A stretch of DNA of 12,763 nucleotides from Anaerovibrio sp. (GTDB lineage Bacteria; Bacillota; Negativicutes; Selenomonadales; Selenomonadaceae): NCBI GenBank assembly GCA_016302095.1, contig JAEDOE010000012.1, positions 1-12,763 on the forward strand, given 5' to 3'. Within the stretch, counting starts at the first letter, position 1; each line of letters begins with the position of its first letter. Below are positions 6,261 through 12,763 of the stretch, piece after piece. Under the pieces are notes generated by a model. It had not been told where the DNA came from. It made no database searches and was given only the letters and a program-made list of their open reading frames with translations. The position numbers were made by a program, and so were the translations under genes.

Positions 6261-7088
6261 TCAGCTCAAATGCTTGCGGACAACCTCATGGATAGCAATA
6301 GCATCTTTCAAAAGGTCCTCCAGCTTGTCCAGATAAACCATGTTCGGCCCGTCGCAGAGAGCCTCCTCAGGGTTGTCATGAACCTCCATAAAGAGGGCAT
6401 CCACCCCGGCGCCTACAGCGGCGCGGACAAGGTTCGGCACGAACTCCCGGTTGCCTGCCGAGCAGGTGCCTGCACCACCTGGCAGCTGAACGCTATGAGT
6501 GCCGTCAAATACTACAGGATAGCCGAAAGAGCGCATAATAGGGAATGTGCGCATATCCACCACCAGGTTGTTGTAGCCGAAGGTGGCACCCCTCTCCGTC
6601 AAAAGCATCTGGGCACAGCCACCCTCATGTAGCTTGTCCACCACATTCCGCATATCCCCAGGTGCCATGAACTGCCCCTTCTTCACATTGACTACGCAGC
6701 CGCTCTGGGCAGCCGCATACAGAAGGTCGGTCTGGCGGCACAAAAAGGCCGGAATCTGGATAATATCCGCCACCTTGGACACAGGCTTGATCTGCTCCTC
6801 GGTGTGCACATCGGTAACAATCGGCACCTGCAGCTCATCCTTGATGGTCTTGAGCATTTCCAATCCCTTTTTCAGCCCCGGCCCCCGGAAGCCGTTAAAG
6901 GAGGAACGGTTTGCCTTGTCAAAGGAAGCCTTGAACACATAAGGCATCCCCAGACGCCCGGTGATCTCCTTGATAGTACGGCCAATCAGAAGGCAGCGCT
7001 CCAGCCCCTCCAGGACGCAAGGCCCTGCCAAAAGAGCCAGCGGCTGGCCATTGCCAATCGAAAAATTACCTACCTGAACAGTATTCAT
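6261..7088 (-). CDS. kdsA: KdsA, 3-deoxy-8-phosphooctulonate synthase, metal-dependent type
   Basis: KdsA condenses phosphoenolpyruvate with arabinose 5-phosphate to form Kdo 8-phosphate in the cytoplasm. The 275-residue TIM-barrel protein shows the family motifs FKASFDKANRSS (52-63), IQIPAFLCRQTDLL (110-123), NVKKGQF (134-140), TERGATFGYNNLVVD (164-178) and THSVQLPGG (197-205). The four positions that bind metal in the Aquifex enzyme appear here as Cys24 (in AGPC), His198, Glu235 and Asp246. E. coli, which needs no metal, has Asn in place of the Cys. I therefore infer the metal-dependent class. The ATG at 7088 is preceded by AAAGGTGG at 7 bases. The gene follows kdsB by 25 bases and precedes kdsD by 24. 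A DAHP synthase is excluded by the KANRSS and CRQTDLL motifs. Confidence 0.97.
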   Translation of the reverse strand: MNTVQVGNFSIGNGQPLALLAGPCVLEGLERCLLIGRTIKEITGRLGMPYVFKASFDKANRSSFNGFRGPGLKKGLEMLKTIKDELQVPIVTDVHTEEQIKPVSKVADIIQIPAFLCRQTDLLYAAAQSGCVVNVKKGQFMAPGDMRNVVDKLHEGGCAQMLLTERGATFGYNNLVVDMRTFPIMRSFGYPVVFDGTHSVQLPGGAGTCSAGNREFVPNLVRAAVGAGVDALFMEVHDNPEEALCDGPNMVYLDKLEDLLKDAIAIHEVVRKHLS

Positions 7089-7113
7089 ATTTCTACCACC
7101 TTTCCAAAAGCCG

Positions 7114-7845
7114 TTAAAGGCGTTCCTTGTACAACCTGTTTACCTCTGCCAAATCCTCCGGCGTGTCCACGCCCACAAATTTGAAATCAGTAGCAATTAC
7201 CTTGATTTTGTAACCGTTTTCCAATGCCCTGAGCTGCTCCAGGGACTCCGTCTGCTCCAGGGCAGTAGGCTCCATCCTGGCATATTGCAGAAGAAAGTCG
7301 CGCCGGTAGGCGTAGATGCCGATATGCTTGTACACAGTCACACCGGTATTCTCCCTGGGATATGGCAGCAGGGAACGGGAAAAATACAGGGCATAGCCCT
7401 TTTTATCTGTAACCACCTTCACATTGTTGGGGTTCCTCATCTCATTTTCATCAGTCATGGGAGACTTGACCGTAGCCATCTGCAGCTCCGGGTCCTCCTC
7501 AAAGGCAGCAGCCAAAGCATCAATCAGGTCAGGCTCAATCAATGGCTCATCCCCCTGCACGTTGATAATCAGCTCCGCCTCCGGGTGGGCAGCCGCCACC
7601 TCTGCCAGCCGGTCAGTGCCAGTAGGATGGTCCTTTGCCGTCATCATGGCCTTGCCGCCATGGGAGACTACAGCTTCGTATACACGCTCATCATCCACAG
7701 CTGCAATCACCCCGGAAAGGCGTTTTGCCCTGGATGCCTGCTCATAAACCCTGACTATCATGGGCTTGCCGACTATATCAGCCAGCGGCTTGCCAGGCAG
7801 CCTGGTAGAAGCATATCTGGCAGGAATTACACACAATGTATTCAT
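7114..7845 (-). CDS. kdsB: KdsB, CMP-Kdo synthetase (3-deoxy-manno-octulosonate cytidylyltransferase)
   Basis: KdsB activates Kdo with CTP to give CMP-Kdo, the sugar donor for WaaA. The 243 residues (248 in E. coli) show the nucleotide-binding start IPARYASTRLPGKPL (7-21), TGTDR (75-79), NVQGDEPLI (95-103), KHIGIYAYR, the ESLEQLRALENG segment, and a C-terminal VGVDTPEDL with a likely metal-binding Asp. The ATG at 7845 overlaps the stop of the waaA-lpxK gene by 4 bases (ATGA), and the ribosome binding site GGAG lies inside the end of that gene, so the two are probably translationally coupled. That pairing is sensible because CMP-Kdo is unstable and is used directly by the WaaA half of the upstream protein. 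Confidence 0.97.
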   Translation of the reverse strand: MNTLCVIPARYASTRLPGKPLADIVGKPMIVRVYEQASRAKRLSGVIAAVDDERVYEAVVSHGGKAMMTAKDHPTGTDRLAEVAAAHPEAELIINVQGDEPLIEPDLIDALAAAFEEDPELQMATVKSPMTDENEMRNPNNVKVVTDKKGYALYFSRSLLPYPRENTGVTVYKHIGIYAYRRDFLLQYARMEPTALEQTESLEQLRALENGYKIKVIATDFKFVGVDTPEDLAEVNRLYKERL

Positions 7846-10325
7846 TTCTCTCCTGACCTCCTAAAATATTCAGCAAGACGCTCCTTAAGCAGCTGACCGA
7901 TTTCCTCGCCCCCAGCCTGCATGACAACCTCCACGGTCACCACATAGATAGGCAGCAGCTTGTCCTGTTCATCCAGCTTCGGCAGCTTCACAGCATCCTT
8001 CTCCGTAGTCACGATGGCCTCCGCCCCCTGGCGTACAGCCTGGGTGACAGCATCCTGAATTTCCTCCAAGGTATACTCATGATGGTCCGGGAAGCGGAAG
8101 CTCTCAATCACATCCGCCCCTGCGTTGGCAAGAGTCTGCTCAAAGGAGGCAGGATTGCCGATGGCTGACAGGGCAATCACCTTCCTGCCCCTGATGGTAT
8201 CAATCGGCGTTCCCTCGCTGGCAATATTCTTCACCCATTCAGACAGCTCCACACATGCCTGAGGCTGATGAATGCTCTCTACAATAATCGGATTATGCCC
8301 GTATTCGGCAATCTTGTTTTTGATATAGGCAATAGAGCCCCGCTCGGCCTGATCAACCTTGGTCAGAAGGCACACATCGGCACGCTCAAGATGGGACAGT
8401 GGCTCACGCAAAGTGCCCCGGGGCAGGATATGGCCGTTGCCAAAGACGTTCACCGCATCAATCAGCACCACGTCCAGGTCCCGTTCCAGCTGCCAATGCT
8501 GATAGCCATCATCCAGAATAGCAACCTGGGCACCGAAATGCTCCACCGCATACTGACCTGTCTTGGCACGCTCCGGCCCGATAAGCACAGGCACGCTGGG
8601 CAGATGCTTGGCAAGCATGAATGCCTCATCACCGGCAGTAGCCGCATCCATCTTCAGCTGGCTTCCGTCAGAAACCACACCGATTTCCCCCTGCCACTTG
8701 GCACGATATCCCCTGTTGAGGATAACAACCTTGTAACCCATATCGCGAATAGCCTTTGCCAGCCGCTGGGCTGTCGGCGTCTTGCCGGTACCGCCCACGG
8801 TAATATTGCCCAGGCTGATAACATAGCAATCCAGCTTCTTCTTGCTGAAAATGCCGCAGTTGTAGCCTGCCAGCTTCAAATTCAGCAGCATGCCGTATAT
8901 ATAAGCAAACCCCTGCAGCAGCAGCACAAAGCACCTGATGCCGAAGCCCTTGGGCTCCTTGCCATGAATCAGCTGGAAAAAATATGTCTGGAAATTCTCC
9001 AGCTTGTCCGTAGCCTTGATTTTATCCTTTGCCTCGCACCTGTCCAGAAGCTCGTGGAGAATTACCGCCGTCCGCCTGGCTGCCCCCCGGTTCTCCCCGC
9101 AGATTTTCAGGGTTTCCTGCTCCATGCGGCGGCGCTCCTCCACATCCGTAAACAGCCTGGAAGCCGCCTGCACCAGCTCCTGCTGGCTCCTGACGGTCAC
9201 CACCGCACTCCGCTGGGAAAACAGCACATGGGTATCCTTGAAGTTAAACATGTGCTCACCCACAATAATCGCCTTGCCGTGAGCCGCAGGCTCCAGGATA
9301 TTGTGGCCGCCATGAGGTATCATGCTGCCGCCAACAAATATAACATCGCCGATGCTGTACACCTTGCCCAGCTCGCCGATGGTGTTCAGCAGCACTACAT
9401 CATGCCCCTCAGAAGGATGCTCCAGAAGCTGAGTACGGGTAGCCGAGGTAAAGCCACGCTGCTGGCACATGGACTGAATATGCCCCGTCCTCAGCACCGC
9501 CCGGGGCGCAATCAAAAGCTTTGCCCTGGGATGTTTTTTCCGTATTTCCGCAAAGGCTGCCAGCACATGCTCCTCCTCCCCCTTGTGGGTGGAGCCGGCC
9601 AAAAAGATGCCGTCATTATCCGCCAGCCCCAGCTCCGTCAAAAGCTGCTGCTTTTCCCCGCTGCTGACATCGGTGTAGGTCTGGTCGAACTTGGTGTTGC
9701 CGGTAACTGTCACCAGCTCCCTGTTGGCACCCAGCCGCAGGATATTCTCCGCATCCACCGGGGACTGCATGGCAAAATACTTGATAGTATCCAGCATATC
9801 ATACCAGAGGCCGTGCAGATAACGGTACCGGGACACGCTCTTTTCGCTGATGCGCCCGTTTACCATCATAACAGGAATTTCCAGCTCCTTTGCCGCCTTC
9901 AGGAAATTGGGCCACAGCTCCGTTTCCACCGGCATAAACACCCGCGGCCGCACCTTGTACAAAAGATGCGCTGACAGCCAGGGCAGGTCAAAAGGAAAAT
10001 GGATGATGCTGTCCGCATCTTTTATAATGCGGTTTGCCATTTCATAGCCGCTGTTGGTAAACACGGACACCAAAATAGGCGTATTGGGAAATTCCCGGCG
10101 AAACTCCTTGATAAGGGGGCTTGCCGCCACAATTTCCCCTACGGAAGCTGCATGGACCCATATACAATTTTTGCGGGCAACCTTATCCAGGGCATGCTTG
10201 GGCAAAAAGCCCAGCTGCTGCTTTATCCTGTTGACAAAGCCCTTTTCCCTGATGGCCCGGATGCAGAAGGCAGGTATCATCAGAATGACTACCAGTACCG
10301 CTGCCACATTATACAATAGCCGCAT
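7842..10325 (-). CDS. WaaA-LpxK fusion: Kdo transferase plus tetraacyldisaccharide 4'-kinase
   Basis: This is a single 827-residue frame holding two enzymes. The N-terminal part (about 1-428) is WaaA/KdtA, which adds Kdo from CMP-Kdo to lipid IVA. It has a membrane anchor at 4-22, HAASVGEI with the likely catalytic Glu64, VFMPVETELWPNF (129-141), GNTKFDQ (209-215) and HGGHNILEP (338-346). After a short charged linker (about 429-441) comes LpxK (about 442-827), which phosphorylates the lipid A disaccharide at the 4' position. It has an amphipathic or membrane stretch at 464-488, a P-loop GNITVGGTGKTPT (506-518), DDGYQHW (605-611), LPRGTLREPLSHLERAD (634-650) and FPDHHEYT (745-752). No Met lies between the end of WaaA and Met479, so a separate LpxK start is unlikely. 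The ATG at 10325 has AAGGAG 7 bases upstream, 11 bases after msbA. Confidence 0.95.
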   Translation of the reverse strand: MRLLYNVAAVLVVILMIPAFCIRAIREKGFVNRIKQQLGFLPKHALDKVARKNCIWVHAASVGEIVAASPLIKEFRREFPNTPILVSVFTNSGYEMANRIIKDADSIIHFPFDLPWLSAHLLYKVRPRVFMPVETELWPNFLKAAKELEIPVMMVNGRISEKSVSRYRYLHGLWYDMLDTIKYFAMQSPVDAENILRLGANRELVTVTGNTKFDQTYTDVSSGEKQQLLTELGLADNDGIFLAGSTHKGEEEHVLAAFAEIRKKHPRAKLLIAPRAVLRTGHIQSMCQQRGFTSATRTQLLEHPSEGHDVVLLNTIGELGKVYSIGDVIFVGGSMIPHGGHNILEPAAHGKAIIVGEHMFNFKDTHVLFSQRSAVVTVRSQQELVQAASRLFTDVEERRRMEQETLKICGENRGAARRTAVILHELLDRCEAKDKIKATDKLENFQTYFFQLIHGKEPKGFGIRCFVLLLQGFAYIYGMLLNLKLAGYNCGIFSKKKLDCYVISLGNITVGGTGKTPTAQRLAKAIRDMGYKVVILNRGYRAKWQGEIGVVSDGSQLKMDAATAGDEAFMLAKHLPSVPVLIGPERAKTGQYAVEHFGAQVAILDDGYQHWQLERDLDVVLIDAVNVFGNGHILPRGTLREPLSHLERADVCLLTKVDQAERGSIAYIKNKIAEYGHNPIIVESIHQPQACVELSEWVKNIASEGTPIDTIRGRKVIALSAIGNPASFEQTLANAGADVIESFRFPDHHEYTLEEIQDAVTQAVRQGAEAIVTTEKDAVKLPKLDEQDKLLPIYVVTVEVVMQAGGEEIGQLLKERLAEYFRRSGEK

Positions 10326-10336
10326 AACGCTTCTCC

Positions 10337-12070
10337 TTACATAGCTTCATTTTGGCGGAACTGGATGTTGTACAGATTGCTGTACAGTCCTCCTGCCGCC
10401 AGCAGCTCCTCGTGAGTACCATGCTCACGCAGCTGGCCATTTTCCACCACGAAAATCTGGTCAGCATTAAAAATCGTCGAAAGCCGATGGGCAATGACGA
10501 AGGAGGTCCTGCCCACCATCAATTTGTCCAGTGCATCCTGCACGATCTTCTCGCTCTCCGTATCCAGTGCCGAGGTAGCCTCGTCCAGAATCAGCACCCG
10601 GGGATTTTTCAAAATTGCCCTGGCAATGGCAAGTCGCTGGCGCTGTCCGCCGGAGAGATTGAGACCTCTCTCGCCTAACTTAGTATCATAGCCCTCAGGC
10701 AAATCCTTGATGAACTCCTCTGCATTGGCAGCCCTGGCTGCCTCCACCACTTCCTCATCGGTAGCATCCAGCCTGCCATAGCGGATGTTTTCCATAACAG
10801 TAGTGCTGAACAGCATGGTTTCCTGTGGCACCAGCCCTATCTGCTCCCGGAGAGAGTCAGCCGTCACCTGGCGGATATCATGGCCGTCAATGGTAATAGT
10901 GCCGCTGTCCACATCGTAAAATCGCGGAATCAGGCTGGCAATAGTAGACTTGCCGCTGCCGCTTGGCCCCACCAGGGCAATCATCTGCCCCGGCTCCGCC
11001 TTGAGGGAAATATGCTGCAGGGCAGGCTGGCCTTCCTTGTAGGAGAAGGTGATGTCCTTGAACTCCACCTGGCCCTTGATAGGCGGCAGAGGCTTTGCCC
11101 CCGGCACATCAGTAATCTTCTCCTCCAAATCCATCACCGCAAACACGCGGTCAGCTGCCGCCATAGCCCTTTGAATGGCAGCATAGACACGGGAAAGCCG
11201 CTTCACCGGGTTGGCCAGGTTCACCGCATAGGTCAGGAACGCCACCAGCTCACCGGCGGTAATCACCTCGTTGACCACCTCGTAGCCGCCGAACCAGACG
11301 ATAAAGGTAACGGCAATAGCCGCCAAAAACTCCACCGTCGGCGTCAGCAGGCTGCTGAGCTTCACATTCTTCATGGCAGCCTGGAAATTCCGCCAGTTCT
11401 GCTCCTCAAACCGCCTGATTTCGTATGTTTCACGGACAAAGGACTTCACCACCCGGATGGCGGAGATGCTTTCCTGCAAAAGGGAGGTAATCTCTGCCGC
11501 CCGCTCCTGAATCACCGTGCTGGAACGCTTCAGCTTGCGGCCAAAAATCTTCATGGCAAAGCCCACCAGTGGGATGGTCATCAAAGTCAGGAGACTCAGC
11601 TTCCAGTCCAGGTAAATCATCATGCCCAGGGAGCCTATCAGGATGGAGCTCTCCGTCACCAGCTCAATGAGATTGTCCACAATGGCGCTCTGCATGGCAG
11701 ACACATCATTGGTGATGTAGCTCATAACCGTGCCGGTCTGCTGCCTGTCATAGTAGGACAAAGGCATCTTCTGGAATTTCCTGAACAGCACGCTGCGCAC
11801 ATCGATGATGACCCGCTGCCCCACATAGGACACCAGATAGCTCTGCCCGTAGTAGAACACGCCACGGGTGAACATGACCACCAAAATGCCTGCCGCAATC
11901 AGGTTCAGCATCAGCATATCCTTGGACATGAGCACATCGTCAATCATGTCCTTGATAATCCACGGCAGGTAAAGATTGGCACCGGCCGCCATAATAATGC
12001 ACACCACCGCAGCTGCCAGACGCTTCTTGTATGGTTTTATATAAGCCAATAGGCGCAAATAATTCTTCAT
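10337..12070 (-). CDS. msbA: MsbA-type lipid A ABC exporter (permease-ATPase half-transporter)
   Basis: MsbA flips core-lipid A from the inner to the outer leaflet of the inner membrane. The 577-residue half-transporter (582 in E. coli) has an N-terminal ABC membrane domain (about 15-310, six predicted segments) and a C-terminal ATPase. The ATPase shows Walker A GPSGSGKST (368-376), Q-loop Gln416, signature LSGGQ (472-476), Walker B LILDEATSALD with Asp496 and Glu497, and the switch His528. Generic multidrug exporters look similar; the position between lpxB and waaA-lpxK makes lipid A the likely substrate. A TTG at 12073 could add one residue, but the ATG at 12070 shares its A with the lpxB stop (TGATG), which suggests re-initiation, and GGGGGA lies upstream. 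It ends 11 bases before waaA-lpxK. Confidence 0.93.
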   Translation of the reverse strand: MKNYLRLLAYIKPYKKRLAAAVVCIIMAAGANLYLPWIIKDMIDDVLMSKDMLMLNLIAAGILVVMFTRGVFYYGQSYLVSYVGQRVIIDVRSVLFRKFQKMPLSYYDRQQTGTVMSYITNDVSAMQSAIVDNLIELVTESSILIGSLGMMIYLDWKLSLLTLMTIPLVGFAMKIFGRKLKRSSTVIQERAAEITSLLQESISAIRVVKSFVRETYEIRRFEEQNWRNFQAAMKNVKLSSLLTPTVEFLAAIAVTFIVWFGGYEVVNEVITAGELVAFLTYAVNLANPVKRLSRVYAAIQRAMAAADRVFAVMDLEEKITDVPGAKPLPPIKGQVEFKDITFSYKEGQPALQHISLKAEPGQMIALVGPSGSGKSTIASLIPRFYDVDSGTITIDGHDIRQVTADSLREQIGLVPQETMLFSTTVMENIRYGRLDATDEEVVEAARAANAEEFIKDLPEGYDTKLGERGLNLSGGQRQRLAIARAILKNPRVLILDEATSALDTESEKIVQDALDKLMVGRTSFVIAHRLSTIFNADQIFVVENGQLREHGTHEELLAAGGLYSNLYNIQFRQNEAM

Positions 12071-12763
12071 CAAGCATCCCCCGTCCTGCCGTATTCATTC
12101 GCAGCAGCCAAAATCCTGCCAGCTACCCGCTCAGCTGCCCCCGGCGCACCCAGCCTGCCCACAGCCTCCTGCAGCCCGGACACAACCTGCTCCCTGTAGC
12201 CCGGTTCTGCATAAAACCGCCTTGCCGCCTGGAAAACTCCCGAAGCCGTCACCTGGTCCTGCAAAAGCTCCGGCTGCACAGCCCTGCCTGCCAAAATGTT
12301 GGGCAACGTAAAATGGTCTATCTTCACCAGCAACCTGCCGATGGCGTAATTCAAAGGCGCCATGCGGTAAAGTGCCACGCAGGGCAGTCCCATAATGGCA
12401 GCCTCCAGCACCACCGTGCCTGAGGTCGCTATGGCAAAGCTGCAAATATTCATCAAATCGTATGTCCTGTCATGGGTAAAGCACAAATTCACGCCCCTGC
12501 CGGCAGCCATCTTTTCCAGCATATACTGGTCGATACCGGCAGCTATGGGCACAAAGAACTCCAGATTATGGCGTTCTGCCTGCAAAAGAGCCGCTGCCTC
12601 CAGCATCACCGGAAAAAGCATCGCTATCTCCTGCTTCCTGCTGCCAGGCAGCAAAAGCACAGGCTCCCCCTTTTGGGACACCTGAAAATAATTGCGTGCC
12701 TCGCCAACGCTCATAGATGATTTTACCGTATCAAGCAGGGGATTTCCCTGAAAGGAGATATTC
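12070..12763 (-). CDS. lpxB: LpxB, lipid A disaccharide synthase (5' end beyond window)
   Basis: LpxB joins UDP-2,3-diacylglucosamine and lipid X to form the lipid A disaccharide 1-phosphate at the inner membrane. Only the C-terminal 230 residues are here; the frame is open to base 12763, and about 150 residues are missing compared with the usual 380 or so. The visible part begins with the conserved FQGNPLLDTV stretch and continues through LLPGSRKQEI, IATSGTVVLEAAIMGLP, and PNILAGRAVQPELLQ. These are the glycosyltransferase family 19 motifs of the donor-binding half. A Met at 12714 is internal, not a start, because the upstream codons match the family. The TGA stop overlaps the msbA ATG by one base. 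The C-terminus, with the run GRLGAPGAAERVAGRILAA, is normal for the family. Confidence 0.95.
   Translation of the reverse strand, partial: NISFQGNPLLDTVKSSMSVGEARNYFQVSQKGEPVLLLPGSRKQEIAMLFPVMLEAAALLQAERHNLEFFVPIAAGIDQYMLEKMAAGRGVNLCFTHDRTYDLMNICSFAIATSGTVVLEAAIMGLPCVALYRMAPLNYAIGRLLVKIDHFTLPNILAGRAVQPELLQDQVTASGVFQAARRFYAEPGYREQVVSGLQEAVGRLGAPGAAERVAGRILAAANEYGRTGDA

Noticed and set aside
5301..6632. Plus-strand open frame of 443 codons opposite kdsD and kdsA
   Set aside because: It spans two clearly coding minus-strand genes and shows no domain or membrane pattern.
8268..9974. Long plus-strand open frame of 568 codons opposite waaA-lpxK
   Set aside because: It is antisense to a gene with complete family motifs. 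The predicted protein has no recognisable motif and is rich in His, Gln, Leu and Arg, as expected for a mirror frame of GC-rich coding sequence.
10880..12052. Plus-strand open frame of 390 codons opposite msbA
   Set aside because: It is a shadow of msbA: a His- and Gln-rich composition, no motif, no convincing ribosome binding site.
12070..12714. Internal Met of lpxB at 12714 as a gene start
   Set aside because: The 16 codons upstream stay open and encode the conserved QGNPLLD stretch, so the gene continues past the window edge.

Overview
The window is one uninterrupted block of 13 genes, all on the minus strand, for the late steps of lipid A and Kdo synthesis and for the inner-membrane and periplasmic side of lipopolysaccharide (LPS) export. 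In transcription order (high to low coordinates) it reads lpxB (5' end off the window), msbA, a waaA-lpxK fusion, kdsB, kdsA, kdsD, kdsC, a lpxL-type acyltransferase, lptC, lptA, lptB, one lptF/lptG-family permease, and a DUF3084 membrane/coiled-coil protein (3' end off the window). Intergenic gaps are at most 64 bases and four junctions overlap, so this looks like the interior of a single long operon. I found no convincing promoter, terminator, RNA gene, mobile element or CRISPR array, and no gene-free stretch over 300 bases.

The most likely source is a diderm Firmicute of the class Negativicutes, probably Selenomonadaceae (Selenomonas, Mitsuokella and relatives). The reasons are the compact lpx-kds-lpt cluster, the WaaA-LpxK fusion, the single LptF/G gene followed by a DUF3084 gene, the strong GGAGG-type ribosome binding sites and the moderate-to-high GC content. 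The assignment rests on remembered gene content and not on a search.

How the genes work together: LpxB makes the lipid A disaccharide 1-phosphate, and the LpxK half of the fusion adds the 4'-phosphate to give lipid IVA. KdsD, KdsA, KdsC and KdsB turn ribulose 5-phosphate into CMP-Kdo. The WaaA half of the fusion adds Kdo to lipid IVA, and the LpxL-type enzyme adds a secondary acyl chain. MsbA flips the product across the inner membrane. LptB with the LptF/G permease and LptC extracts it, and LptA carries it across the periplasm. The outer-membrane LptD/LptE, the early lpx genes and a second LptF/G gene are not in this window.

Points worth a second look are the DUF3084 protein at the end of the Lpt genes, predicted to place a long coiled coil in the periplasm; the WaaA-LpxK fusion, whose domain order is the reverse of the reaction order; the single LptF/G gene; and the metal-binding residues in KdsA. 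Several start codons were moved to internal ATGs because of Shine-Dalgarno placement (msbA, kdsD, kdsC, lpxL-type gene), and lptB begins with GTG.
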